Source of the DNA: JBKEDH01 sp047975295
GTDB lineage: Bacteria > Bacteroidota > Bacteroidia > Flavobacteriales > Flavobacteriaceae
Reading direction: 5' to 3'
Length of the DNA: 24,866 bases
Assembly (NCBI GenBank): GCA_047975295.1
Contig: JBKEDH010000150.1
Coordinates: 1-24,866, forward strand
This document shows, in pieces, positions 8,319 to 16,803 of the stretch (the stretch's first letter is position 1; every line of letters starts with the position of its first letter). Below the pieces are notes generated by a model that saw only the letters and a program-made list of their open reading frames with translations, was not told where the DNA came from and did no database searches. The translations under genes were made by a program, and so were the position numbers.

Positions 8319-8702
8319 ATGAAGAAAATATTAATTACGGCAGCTGTTTTAGGTATGTCCGGTATTGTTCTTGGGGCATTTGGTGCCCATATTTTAAAGG
8401 AACTGATAACTGTTGAAGCTCAAAAAACATTCGAAGTTGGTGTGCGTTACCAAATGTACCATGCCTTATTACTCTTGTTTGTGGGCAGTACCAGTATAGT
8501 AACAAAAAAGACAAAGCATATTGTCTTTTATTTGGTAACCACAGGAGTTATATGTTTTTCGGGATCTATTTATGCCTTGGCAACAAATGCTTTGTCAGGT
8601 TTCGATTTTAAAACCATTGGATTTATAACACCTATTGGAGGTTTGTTGCTCATTATAGCTTGGGTATTTTTAATTATCGATTTTTTAAAAAATGAGTTTT
8701 AA
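8319..8702 (+). CDS. DUF423 family small inner-membrane protein
   Basis: A 127-residue, very hydrophobic protein with about four transmembrane helices and the DUF423 (YgdD-like) pattern: an N-terminal helix ending GAFGAH, then VRYQMYHALLLL, then a GSIYALA segment and a terminal PIGGLLLIIAW helix. The family is a widespread inner-membrane protein of unknown role. The ATG at 8319 was chosen because GAFGAH then falls at the usual distance from the N-terminus. The frame stays open back to a TTG at 8244, but that start overlaps a likely -7 promoter element. It lies 72 bp before pckA on the same strand; pckA seems to have its own -7 element, so co-transcription is uncertain. No link to the flanking iron operons is visible. 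Confidence 0.85.
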   Translation: MKKILITAAVLGMSGIVLGAFGAHILKELITVEAQKTFEVGVRYQMYHALLLLFVGSTSIVTKKTKHIVFYLVTTGVICFSGSIYALATNALSGFDFKTIGFITPIGGLLLIIAWVFLIIDFLKNEF

Positions 8703-8740
8703 AACGTGTTTATATTATTAAAAATATAAAAATAATATTG

Positions 8741-8748
8741 TATTTTTG
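8741..8748 (+). promoter_or_regulatory. candidate -7 promoter element of pckA
   Basis: TATTTTTG matches the Bacteroidota consensus TAnnTTTG and ends 26 nt before the pckA ATG, giving a predicted leader of about 20 nt. No clear -33 TTTG is seen at the usual spacing. Confidence 0.4.
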
Positions 8749-8774
8749 AAATATCAATAAATTTCAATCAAGCT

Positions 8775-10391
8775 ATGGGAAGTAATAAATTAGTTCCGAA
8801 AACAATTTCGTTGAAAGAATATGGTATTCAAAATGCAACAGTAAAGTACCAGTTGACACCTGCCGAATTGCACGATGTGGCTATCGCAAAAGGAATGGCT
8901 ACCGAAGCGTATTCGGAAGCCTTAATAGTTAATACGGGCGAATTTACCGGACGTTCGCCAAAAGATCGTTTTATAGTAAAAGACGATGTAACCAAAGATA
9001 AAATTTGGTGGGGCGATATCAATATTCCGTTCAATCCTGATAAGTTCGACGCTTTATATAATAAGGTAGTCGCTTATCTATCTGGAAAAGAGGTGTTTGT
9101 TCGCGATTGTTATGCTTGTGCCGATTCTAATTACAAACTGAATATCCGGGCAATAAACGAATACCCTTGGAGCAACCAGTTTGCCTATAATATGTTTTTA
9201 CGCCCAACCGACGATGAGTTGAAAGATTTTCGGGAAGAATGGATTATTGTTAATGCACCGGGCTTTATGGCAAATCCGGAAATTGATGGTACCCGGCAAC
9301 ATAATTTTGCCATTTTGAATTTTACAAAAAAAATAGCACTTATTGGCGGTACAGGATATACGGGCGAAATTAAAAAAGGTATTTTCTCTGCTCTTAATTT
9401 TATTCTGCCTGTTTATAAAAACACTTTACCTATGCACTGTAGTGCCAATGTTGGAGAAAATGGTGATACAGCTATTTTCTTTGGTTTATCGGGTACGGGA
9501 AAAACAACGCTTTCTACCGATCCAAACCGAAGTTTAATTGGCGATGACGAACATGGTTGGACGGCAGAAAATACGGTGTTTAATTTTGAAGGTGGTTGTT
9601 ACGCTAAGGTCATTAACCTGTCAAGGGATAACGAACCCGAAATTTACGATGCCATTAAAAAAGGGGCTATTTTAGAAAATGTTATCGCCAATAATAAAGG
9701 CGAAGTCGATTTTGCCAATACCTCGATAACCCAAAACACAAGGGTAAGTTATCCCATATATCATATTGAAAATATAAAAACGCCTTCGATAGGCAAAAAT
9801 CCGAAACATATTTTCTTTTTAACGGCCGATGCTTTTGGAGTATTGCCTCCCATATCGAAATTAACGCCCAGTCAAGCAGCGTATCATTTTATATCGGGAT
9901 ATACCGCCAAAGTCGCCGGAACCGAAGCCGGAGTAGTAGAGCCACAACCATCTTTCTCGGCATGTTTTGGTGCGCCTTTTATGCCTTTACATCCAACCAA
10001 ATATGCCGAAATGTTAAGCCAAAAAATGAAAGCGGCAGGCGTTAATGTCTGGTTGGTAAATACAGGGTGGACAGGTGGTCCTTATGGTGTTGGTACCCGT
10101 ATGGAACTAAAATATACCCGAGCCATGATCAATGCCGTTTTAAATGGCGATTTGGGCTTGTATAATTACGACGATTACCATATTCATTCTGTGTTTGGTG
10201 TGGCTCAGCCCAGAACCTGTCCAGGTGTGCCTACCAGTGTTTTAAGTCCAAGAGCTACTTGGAACAATGATGAGGCATATTATAAAACAGCTTTTAAGCT
10301 AACCAATGCTTTTCGTGAAAATTTTAAAAAATTTGAAGCTTATGCAAGCGAAGAGGTAAGACGGGGAGGTCCGCAACGATATGCTTTTTAA
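8775..10391 (+). CDS. pckA: phosphoenolpyruvate carboxykinase (ATP)
   Basis: A 538-residue cytosolic enzyme, the normal length for ATP-dependent PEP carboxykinase, which converts oxaloacetate and ATP to PEP, CO2 and ADP in gluconeogenesis. It can run in reverse during mixed-acid fermentation. Diagnostic sequences are FTGRSPKDRF in the N-terminal lobe (substrate-binding Arg), the kinase-1a loop GLSGTGKTT at 237-245 (Lys243, Thr244), the metal and phosphate motif IGDDEHGW at 255-262 (Asp257, Asp258), and NTGWTGGPYG in the C-terminal lobe. The ATG at 8775 places FTGRSPKDRF at the usual distance from the N-terminus. A strong hairpin terminator follows at 10502. It is a housekeeping gene lying between two putative iron-uptake operons and appears functionally unrelated to them. 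Confidence 0.97.
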   Translation: MGSNKLVPKTISLKEYGIQNATVKYQLTPAELHDVAIAKGMATEAYSEALIVNTGEFTGRSPKDRFIVKDDVTKDKIWWGDINIPFNPDKFDALYNKVVAYLSGKEVFVRDCYACADSNYKLNIRAINEYPWSNQFAYNMFLRPTDDELKDFREEWIIVNAPGFMANPEIDGTRQHNFAILNFTKKIALIGGTGYTGEIKKGIFSALNFILPVYKNTLPMHCSANVGENGDTAIFFGLSGTGKTTLSTDPNRSLIGDDEHGWTAENTVFNFEGGCYAKVINLSRDNEPEIYDAIKKGAILENVIANNKGEVDFANTSITQNTRVSYPIYHIENIKTPSIGKNPKHIFFLTADAFGVLPPISKLTPSQAAYHFISGYTAKVAGTEAGVVEPQPSFSACFGAPFMPLHPTKYAEMLSQKMKAAGVNVWLVNTGWTGGPYGVGTRMELKYTRAMINAVLNGDLGLYNYDDYHIHSVFGVAQPRTCPGVPTSVLSPRATWNNDEAYYKTAFKLTNAFRENFKKFEAYASEEVRRGGPQRYAF

Positions 10392-10417
10392 AATGTTTTT
10401 TAGAATTTTTTCATTTT

Positions 10418-10462
10418 TAAATGTCGCTGCTGAATGGGTAGCGTGATTATTCACGACATTTA
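10418..10462 (+). other. imperfect long hairpin in the pckA 3' region
   Basis: TAAATGTCG (10418-10426) pairs perfectly with CGACATTTA (10454-10462). After a 4-nt bulge on the 5' side, TGAAT (10431-10435) pairs with ATTCA (10449-10453), leaving a 13-nt loop. No T-tract follows, so it is not a classical terminator. It may be a 3' mRNA stability structure or a small repeat unit. Confidence 0.35.
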
Positions 10463-10501
10463 TAGTGAACTTTTTCTTATATCGTACTAGTGAAAAGCCA
10501 A

Positions 10502-10538
10502 ACCTATCAGGTTTGAAAAACTTGATAGGTCTCTTTTT
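10502..10538. terminator. rho-independent terminator between pckA and hsmA
   Basis: ACCTATCAGGTTT (10502-10514) pairs with AAACTTGATAGGT (10518-10530) in a 13-bp stem with one G-T wobble and a 3-nt loop, followed by CTCTTTTT. It ends pckA transcription on the plus strand. The opposite strand after the stem reads TTTGGCTTTTC, so it may also stop the convergent hmu/hsmA transcript. AACCTATCAGGTTT-type stems are familiar terminators in Bacteroidota. Confidence 0.8.
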
Positions 10539-10566
10539 GGAAAACAGAAATACTATAAATAGCTCT

Positions 10567-10944
10567 CTATCTATTCATTCCCACAAAGAATCCGGTAAAA
10601 TAGGGAATTAACCAGATGAGCCAGACCAATACGCTAAATCTATGAAAGGTGCCAAGTTGTTTGGCGTTATTTTTAATAACAATAACAGTAGCCCAAATAG
10701 TATGTATGCCCATAAGTAATAAACCAATAATACCGGTAATGGTATGGAAGTTTAAAATAAGGATGCCGCCCACTTGTTCCCTTACATAGGCTGTACCCAA
10801 ACTATCGGTTATTAATCCTAACCAGAAAAAAATAAGATGCCACGGTTTTAAAGTTTTTTTTATGCGTTCGCTCCACACACCAATAGTATAGAATATTAAG
10901 GCTAAGGTAAAATATAGTAAAGCAAATTTTATAATGGTAGGCAT
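10567..10944 (-). CDS. hsmA: HsmA family heme-associated membrane protein
   Basis: A 125-residue integral membrane protein with four predicted helices (about residues 5-23, 35-50, 62-85, 102-122), matching the HsmA family (TIGR03987) as I recall it: GVWSER after helix 1, FWLGLITDSLGT in helix 2, and a HTITGIIGLLLMGIHTIWA segment with two histidines. In Clostridioides difficile HsmA is described as a heme-responsive membrane protein that captures heme and limits its toxicity. The histidines in helix 3 are candidate heme ligands here. The gene follows hmuS by 119 bp on the same strand with no terminator or TAnnTTTG element seen between them, so it may be the last gene of the hmuTUVS transcript. 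The placement supports a heme role independently of the name. Confidence 0.75.
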   Translation of the reverse strand: MPTIIKFALLYFTLALIFYTIGVWSERIKKTLKPWHLIFFWLGLITDSLGTAYVREQVGGILILNFHTITGIIGLLLMGIHTIWATVIVIKNNAKQLGTFHRFSVLVWLIWLIPYFTGFFVGMNR

Positions 10945-11063
10945 AGTGTTAAAAATTTAAGGATTCCGATAAATATTGTTTTGGTTTAATAGGTTGATTT
11001 TTGGTTGTTTAAATGAGCTCTATAACAGCGTAGCGGTCTTTATTCTTTCTGTTGAAAATAGTT

Positions 11064-14000
11064 TTAACTGTTTTCTTTCCTTCGTTTTATAAGTCCCCAA
11101 GTTATGGCACCACCTATTAATAGTACCAATATTAAAATGGTTTCTATGTTGTTTTTTATAAGAGTCACTATTTTATCCTGTTTTAAGACCTCTTTTTCCA
11201 GTACCATACCTTCTTCATTTTCGATGGTTTTAGTAGTTTCGGTACGCACGTCGTTAATGGCCTTTTGGTAGTTTTGGCTTAGGTTATCGTCAAGTAATGT
11301 TGCTATCATTTCTTTTAATTTTGAATTATCGCATACAAAACCACTGCATCCTGCCTTATAGTCTTTTATTAATTGGGCGTGCAATATAGCAATGTCCTGT
11401 TTTATAACATCACTGGGATTCCAATAGCCTTTGCGTACGGTTTCCAACATAACGGCCGTCATTTCCTGTAAGGCATGCGGATTGGTATTTTTAAAAAACT
11501 CCAAAGTACCCAAATGTTCTTTGTCCTTAACATAAATGTCGTAATAGCCTTCCCATATTTCTTGGTCTATGGCATCGGGTTTCATAACGTTCCATCCGTA
11601 GGTATCCCTAAAGTTTTCGGCAAAACCTTCGGCAGCCGTTTCGCCTTCTTCCATTTGAGCTTTTATATATTTGGGGTTGAATAGATTTGTCCGTGTCTCG
11701 GTCCATATGGCTTCTTTTAACGTTTGTACATTGGGGTTGTAACGGTTGCGATTATCGTTAAAATAGCCATCGGGATCCTTACCAGTAGTTACCCGGATAC
11801 TGGCAGTAAGGCCTCCCATAAACTCATATACATGATCTAACGAAATAGGGCCTGTTTCGTTCGATGAGCGTGGATGAATCACTATTTCGGTATTGTTCAT
11901 CATGGTTTCGAACATTCCCTTCTTATAGTAGGCCCAAGTGTCTTCACCATAAACAGCACCCATATTATTAATATAGGTTTCGGCAATTTCCTGCTCGGTT
12001 TCCCATTTGTCGCCCTGCTCCACAAGTCCCATAATGGCCGTGCCGTAGTTACCATTAAGACCACCAAAAACGCGTGATGTCGAGAATTTTTGGGCTTCTT
12101 CTGGCGAAAATCCTTTTTCTTTAAGTTCTTTTTCGGCCAGTAAAGCACCTTCCTTAACGTAATTTTTGTAGGCATCGTCGTCGTCTGCTTTGGCAGCCAG
12201 TTGTACCGCTTTGTTTATAAGATTGATTCGTGATGCCGCAATATCCCTAAATTGTCCAGAGGTTTGTACCAACACATCTATTCGAGGACGTTTTAATTGC
12301 TCGATGGGAATAAGTTTAACATCGTGTACCCTACCATAATTGTTCCTTACCGGAGCTACGCCCAGCATATAAAAAATTTGGCCAATATTCATACCCTGAT
12401 TTCTAATAAATTCACCTCCCCAAAGTGAATACGCTATTTTTTTTGGATATTCGCCATGTTTGGCAATATGCTTTTGAAGAATTTGTTCGGCCAGTAACTG
12501 TCCCGTTTCAAAAGCTTCTTTTGTGGGCGTAACCTGCTCGTTTATGGAATACAGATTTTTTCCCGTAGGGACCGATAAAGGATTCGATACGGGATCGCCA
12601 CCCGATGAAGGTGCCACATAACCACCGTTCATCCCATTAACAAAGGCTTCTATTTCCAGAGATGGTGATATTGAAATCCCGTTTTGGTAATGTTCAATAT
12701 CCAATAGGCTGTTTTTTAGTTGAAGCAATGCCTCCAAAACATTTTTATCCTGTTGCATTTGGATGTCCAACAATTGCTGTAACTGTTTCTGTTTTTTAAT
12801 AATGCTACCGAAAGCTTTTTCGCTGTCAAGTATTTTTTTTACAATTGATAGATTTGTATTTTCAATATCCGAAGCTATTATGGCATCTTTATTTTCTATA
12901 TAAAAATCTATGGCTTTTTTTGCTTTTAGTAAAGTGGTTTTGTCAGATTTGTATTGCTTTTTAAGGGCTTCTTCGTTTTGTTTGTAAATGGAAATCATGT
13001 AGCTTAAAATATCGCTATTTTCGGCTTTTTTCACTATTTTTTTATCGAGAACAGCTCTGTATGATGTAATTTTATCAATGCTATTTTGCTCGTTCAGGTA
13101 GTTGATGATTTTGGATTTGTTTACCGAATCCTGAATAAATTGTAACAATTTTGTAAAGTTGGAATTTTCCATAGCCTGGATTTTCCATGTGATATCCTGA
13201 TTGAATTTTGAAGCTGTTTTAAATTGAAGAAAGCTTTTTTTGTCCAATAAACCGGAAAGTTCCTTAAAACCTTTGGGGTTTTGTAAAAATTGAATGGCCT
13301 TTGAGGTTTTTCTCGACGATGCCAAGTGAATACTCCTCTCTTTAGCCTTTTCTATATTAAGTGTATCGGGTTTAAGACTGGATTTAGGTACCATTTTGTG
13401 GGTTTTGCTATCGTAAACCAATTCCTCTTTGTTCGGTTTTCTTTTTTGTCCTTTTTTTGATGTTTCTTTTTTTCGGGCGTAACTGCCACCATAATATTCC
13501 GATATGGCTGTTTTTTCCGGATCGCCATATTCGGTATGCAATTGGTCTAACAGTTTTTTATTGTTATTCCCGAACATGGCCATTGGGGTGGCTTTTCCTT
13601 CAATAACCTGTTTTATTATAAAACTGGCTTGGCTTTTGTAATTGGTTGGGTCTATATCGTCTAAGTCTTTTATTTCACCATGATGGTGTTGGTGGTTTTT
13701 TGGTTTCTTGTTTCGGTATAAAGCCAATTGTTCCAAACTTGAAGCAATGGGGTCTATGGCCATCATACGTACCGTTTCGTTCTGTTCGGCCTTGTTTTGT
13801 GGTAAGCCAAAAGTATGGAGACCCATAGTTATTTTTTCGGCTTCTATTTCGTGTAGGTAACGATGTATGTAACCTGCCGTTTTGTTGCTCATTGTAGTTA
13901 GGGCTTCTTCTTTCAAATCTAAATCCTTATCTATATGAAGTGAATCGACCATACTTTGTATCCGCTTTTTTAAGGTATTTCTTAGTGGACCTTCTTCGGT

Positions 14001-15863
14001 GCTTTCATATTTATGCAGCACATCGGTCATGGCCTTTAGTTCGCCATAAAGCTCGGAATTAGAGTATGGTGGGGTAAGGTGCGATACCATGGTAGCGTAT
14101 GTACGGCGTTTGGCCATCATGGCTTCGCCTATATTATCGATAGAATAAATATACAAATGCGGCAATGGCGCTATTAAGGCTTCTGGCCAGTCTTTTAGCG
14201 ATAATACTAGTTGTTTCCATGGTGTAAATTCTACCGAGCCATGAGCTCCGAAATGAGCTACAGCATCGGCATTAAATCCTTTTCGTGCCCATAAATAGGA
14301 AGCGATGTAAGCATGTGGTGGTGCTTTTTTTACGCCATGCGCCAGTTTAAAATCGTTTTCGCCCAATGCGGCAGGCAATACGGGAACTAAGGCTACATTA
14401 CCAAAAACTACTCTTGGAATGGCCAAATATGCTGTGCCTTCGTTTGTGGCAGTTAAATATTTCCCGGGTGCTTCGCCATAGGCTTTAACTACATCTTGAT
14501 AGCTTTCGGGATCTAATTCGTCGGCACACCACGATTCGTATTCTTGTGCCAAAATAAGTTCGGGACGGCCTTCTTTCAAAAAGGTTTCAAAAGTGCCTTT
14601 TGCATAATTGCCTAAAAGGGGGCCTTCGGTATATATCCGTTTTATAAATGATTGGTAATCGGAAAAATCACCTAAATTATAGCCTTCATCTTTTAAGGCC
14701 TTTAACAGATTGAAAATAGACTGGCCAACTTCAAGACCGCCGGCAACCATAGCATTTTGTCCTGCACCTTTGTAGTAATAAATAACCAATTTTTTTTCGG
14801 TATTGGGCTTTTGTTTTAAACTTAGCCACCGCTGTACGTTATCACAAAAGCGAGAAATCCTGCCGGGAATGGGTTTGTAGGTGTGATAACCGTCGGGATT
14901 AATATATTGGGCGGCTATGGCGTAGGGTTGTATGGCACCATCCAGTTCGGGTACCACTATGTTTTGACCCATTATACCACCGGTAATACCCTGTTGGTCG
15001 TTTATCCAGTCGGTTTCGGTTTGGTAAACCAATTGTGGTGTGAGGTATAAAATGTTCTGTTCTTTTAGCCAGTTTACCGAAGCATCGCCTTTTGCCATAC
15101 GCCCATGTGGGAAGTTAATAACTATTTGCGGTTGAAGGGTTTTTAGGTTTTCTAGTTTTTTATTGAAACCGGCAAGGCAAACCACATTAAATTGTCGGTT
15201 TTCCAGTTCGAGAATCATCTCGTCCATATAATTTCGGAATTGTGATTGTGGGCCATTATTGGTACTCATAATGGCAATTATTGGACGATTTTCGTGGTAC
15301 AGGCCTTCTTTTTTATAATAATCCCAATAAGCTGTAACGTTTTCAAAATAGATATCGGTACCTATTCTGTAAAATACATCTTTTGGAAATTCTTTGACAG
15401 GAGTCGCTTTAGAGGTAAAAAGACTTTTTTTGTCGAAAACCTTTCGGGAGTAGTTTAGCCAACGTTTGGTGTTTTCTACGCCATCATTTTCAAAACAGGC
15501 TTTAATGTATTCCAGATCTTCACCGGTAATATTGCTGAAATCGTTTTCCTTGCTTGTGGCCATAAGTACGTGTACTTTGCCACCATTGTCCATGGCTTGT
15601 TTTAAATTGACTTTTTGTTCTTCGGTTAAAATACTAATGTGTGACAGATAGATTACGGGATAATTTACCAACTCGGAAAAATCGTTGGTTTTGGGATCTA
15701 TCTGTACCGGTGTTATAAAATGGTTGTTATTGGCCTTTACTATTTCGGCCATTTGGGCATCACGAAAGTTAATAAGCCCGATTTTGGTAAATTGTGATCT
15801 GTAGAAACAATAAAGCAGGATTAATGCAACAAGTGGTAAACCAAATTTTAATATATTTTTCAT
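11064..15863 (-). CDS. hmuS: HmuS: membrane-anchored CobN/Mg-chelatase-like heme dechelatase candidate
   Basis: A 1599-residue homolog of the CobN/BchH large chelatase subunit, in the arrangement of HmuS from the hmuYRSTUV heme operon. Residues about 4-20 form an N-terminal membrane segment and 1572-1590 a C-terminal one (LILVLLIGGAITWGL followed by KRRK), so the protein is anchored at both ends, probably with the bulk in the periplasm. The CobN-type motif HFGAHGSVEF lies at 537-546. A His cluster, HQHHHG, is at 724-729, and CSGFVC is at 1506-1511. HmuS proteins are reported to remove iron from heme without oxygenolysis; the reaction here is inferred by homology. Residues about 795-1060 form a Lys-rich, helical, low-complexity insert that interrupts the chelatase fold. 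It starts 14 bp after hmuV. A standard cobaltochelatase is unlikely because no cobalamin genes and no CobS/CobT partners are present. Confidence 0.88.
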   Translation of the reverse strand: MKNILKFGLPLVALILLYCFYRSQFTKIGLINFRDAQMAEIVKANNNHFITPVQIDPKTNDFSELVNYPVIYLSHISILTEEQKVNLKQAMDNGGKVHVLMATSKENDFSNITGEDLEYIKACFENDGVENTKRWLNYSRKVFDKKSLFTSKATPVKEFPKDVFYRIGTDIYFENVTAYWDYYKKEGLYHENRPIIAIMSTNNGPQSQFRNYMDEMILELENRQFNVVCLAGFNKKLENLKTLQPQIVINFPHGRMAKGDASVNWLKEQNILYLTPQLVYQTETDWINDQQGITGGIMGQNIVVPELDGAIQPYAIAAQYINPDGYHTYKPIPGRISRFCDNVQRWLSLKQKPNTEKKLVIYYYKGAGQNAMVAGGLEVGQSIFNLLKALKDEGYNLGDFSDYQSFIKRIYTEGPLLGNYAKGTFETFLKEGRPELILAQEYESWCADELDPESYQDVVKAYGEAPGKYLTATNEGTAYLAIPRVVFGNVALVPVLPAALGENDFKLAHGVKKAPPHAYIASYLWARKGFNADAVAHFGAHGSVEFTPWKQLVLSLKDWPEALIAPLPHLYIYSIDNIGEAMMAKRRTYATMVSHLTPPYSNSELYGELKAMTDVLHKYESTEEGPLRNTLKKRIQSMVDSLHIDKDLDLKEEALTTMSNKTAGYIHRYLHEIEAEKITMGLHTFGLPQNKAEQNETVRMMAIDPIASSLEQLALYRNKKPKNHQHHHGEIKDLDDIDPTNYKSQASFIIKQVIEGKATPMAMFGNNNKKLLDQLHTEYGDPEKTAISEYYGGSYARKKETSKKGQKRKPNKEELVYDSKTHKMVPKSSLKPDTLNIEKAKERSIHLASSRKTSKAIQFLQNPKGFKELSGLLDKKSFLQFKTASKFNQDITWKIQAMENSNFTKLLQFIQDSVNKSKIINYLNEQNSIDKITSYRAVLDKKIVKKAENSDILSYMISIYKQNEEALKKQYKSDKTTLLKAKKAIDFYIENKDAIIASDIENTNLSIVKKILDSEKAFGSIIKKQKQLQQLLDIQMQQDKNVLEALLQLKNSLLDIEHYQNGISISPSLEIEAFVNGMNGGYVAPSSGGDPVSNPLSVPTGKNLYSINEQVTPTKEAFETGQLLAEQILQKHIAKHGEYPKKIAYSLWGGEFIRNQGMNIGQIFYMLGVAPVRNNYGRVHDVKLIPIEQLKRPRIDVLVQTSGQFRDIAASRINLINKAVQLAAKADDDDAYKNYVKEGALLAEKELKEKGFSPEEAQKFSTSRVFGGLNGNYGTAIMGLVEQGDKWETEQEIAETYINNMGAVYGEDTWAYYKKGMFETMMNNTEIVIHPRSSNETGPISLDHVYEFMGGLTASIRVTTGKDPDGYFNDNRNRYNPNVQTLKEAIWTETRTNLFNPKYIKAQMEEGETAAEGFAENFRDTYGWNVMKPDAIDQEIWEGYYDIYVKDKEHLGTLEFFKNTNPHALQEMTAVMLETVRKGYWNPSDVIKQDIAILHAQLIKDYKAGCSGFVCDNSKLKEMIATLLDDNLSQNYQKAINDVRTETTKTIENEEGMVLEKEVLKQDKIVTLIKNNIETILILVLLIGGAITWGLIKRRKENS

Positions 15864-15877
15864 TTATATTGTGTTTG

Positions 15878-16207
15878 TTAGTTTTCTTCGGGGATATAAA
15901 TAATTTCGCCATTTTCAAGTTGGTATGCCGTACCTACTTTTTTTCCTTTTCCTTTAGATGATTTTCCTTCGGAACCTTTGTATTTTTCAATGGTTTTTCC
16001 TTTCTTCTTAATGATTTCCATATCGGGTTTTCCTGGGTTTTTTACCAAGGTAAAATCTTCATCCGAAATCATTTCTGCTACACTAAATCGGGTAACAAGA
16101 GCAACCATTAGAGCTACGGCAAAAACCATGGCCAGGTCGAATAGGTTGGCCATTCCCGACATGGGGTCGTCGTCGCTAGTATTGTTGAGTAATCGTCTTT
16201 TACGCAT
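15878..16207 (-). CDS. hmuV: HmuV: DUF2149 single-helix membrane protein, ExbD-like partner
   Basis: A 109-residue protein with an Arg-rich cytoplasmic start (MRKRRLL), the DUF2149 signature DPMSGMANLFD, one transmembrane helix (about residues 20-42) and a Lys/Gly-rich tail ending IIYIPEEN, presumably periplasmic. An Asp (D27) lies at the start of the helix, as in ExbD and TolR, where it carries protons. The gene start overlaps the end of the MotA/ExbB-like gene by 8 bp, so the two are probably made in fixed ratio. Together they look like an ExbB/ExbD-type energiser, perhaps driving HmuS; that function is inferred. Confidence 0.8.
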   Translation of the reverse strand: MRKRRLLNNTSDDDPMSGMANLFDLAMVFAVALMVALVTRFSVAEMISDEDFTLVKNPGKPDMEIIKKKGKTIEKYKGSEGKSSKGKGKKVGTAYQLENGEIIYIPEEN

Positions 16208-16787
16208 GGCTGTTTTTGTTTAATAGGTTGGCTATATATTCCAGATTGTTGGCATCGGCAACAAACCAACGTTGTTTTACCAATTGTGTAACGTAGCCTA
16301 TTGCTCCGGCAAGTAGGCCTACAACAGTAGTGGAAAAGGCCACTTGCATATTTTGAGCCATCGAGGCAATATCGCCTTGTGCCAAACCTACCAATGCTGG
16401 TCCCATAGGAATTAAAGTACCCATTAAGCCCACCATGGGGCCTAATTTGGACAGGGATTTTGAACTGCTCAATTCTTTTTCCGAGGCAATATCGAAGTCG
16501 GCCAATACTTTTTCGGTAATCAGTATATGTCCTTTAGCATTAAGGATACGTTGTAAATGGTTGTTGAACAGTTTATTGCCTTTTATTTGAGGACCGGGGT
16601 CTTGATTATTTTCAAGATTTACAATAAATTCCCGCTGTTGTTTTTCATTTTTTATTCGGCTAATATACATACCAAAAAAACTGCCCAATAAGGAAAGTGC
16701 CCTAACAAAGCCAAAAAGCAATAGGGCAATTACGGGAACCAACAATCCGGTTGAAATCCAGTATAAAATGTTTGTAATGCTATTCAT
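16200..16787 (-). CDS. hmuU: HmuU: MotA/TolQ/ExbB family proton channel
   Basis: A 195-residue inner-membrane protein of the MotA/TolQ/ExbB family. Helix 1 is at about residues 8-40. A cytoplasmic segment (45-110) leads to the family core LGPMVGLMGTLIPMGPALVGL (about 115-135), and a last helix follows (FSTTVVGLLAGAIGYVTQLV, about 150-170). In the family this core lines a proton path used with an ExbD/TolR/MotB-type partner; here that partner is the overlapping DUF2149 gene. It starts 16 bp after hmuT. The association with HmuS suggests proton-motive-force-driven work at the inner membrane, such as moving heme or releasing product, which is inference. Confidence 0.85.
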   Translation of the reverse strand: MNSITNILYWISTGLLVPVIALLLFGFVRALSLLGSFFGMYISRIKNEKQQREFIVNLENNQDPGPQIKGNKLFNNHLQRILNAKGHILITEKVLADFDIASEKELSSSKSLSKLGPMVGLMGTLIPMGPALVGLAQGDIASMAQNMQVAFSTTVVGLLAGAIGYVTQLVKQRWFVADANNLEYIANLLNKNSHA

Positions 16788-16803
16788 ATTTTATATTTAG
16801 TGT

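Noticed and set aside
10398..10412. TTTAGAAT half-site resembling the operators
   Set aside because: It lies in the 3' region of pckA, lacks a second half-site and a nearby promoter, and is expected by chance in AT-rich DNA.
11900..12175. 91-residue open frame inside hmuS in another minus-strand frame
   Set aside because: It lies wholly within the conserved chelatase sequence and its composition is that of an out-of-frame translation.
11064..15863. Assignment of the large chelatase as cobaltochelatase CobN of cobalamin synthesis
   Set aside because: There are no cobalamin genes or CobS/CobT partners; the neighbours are hmu genes and the protein is membrane-anchored.
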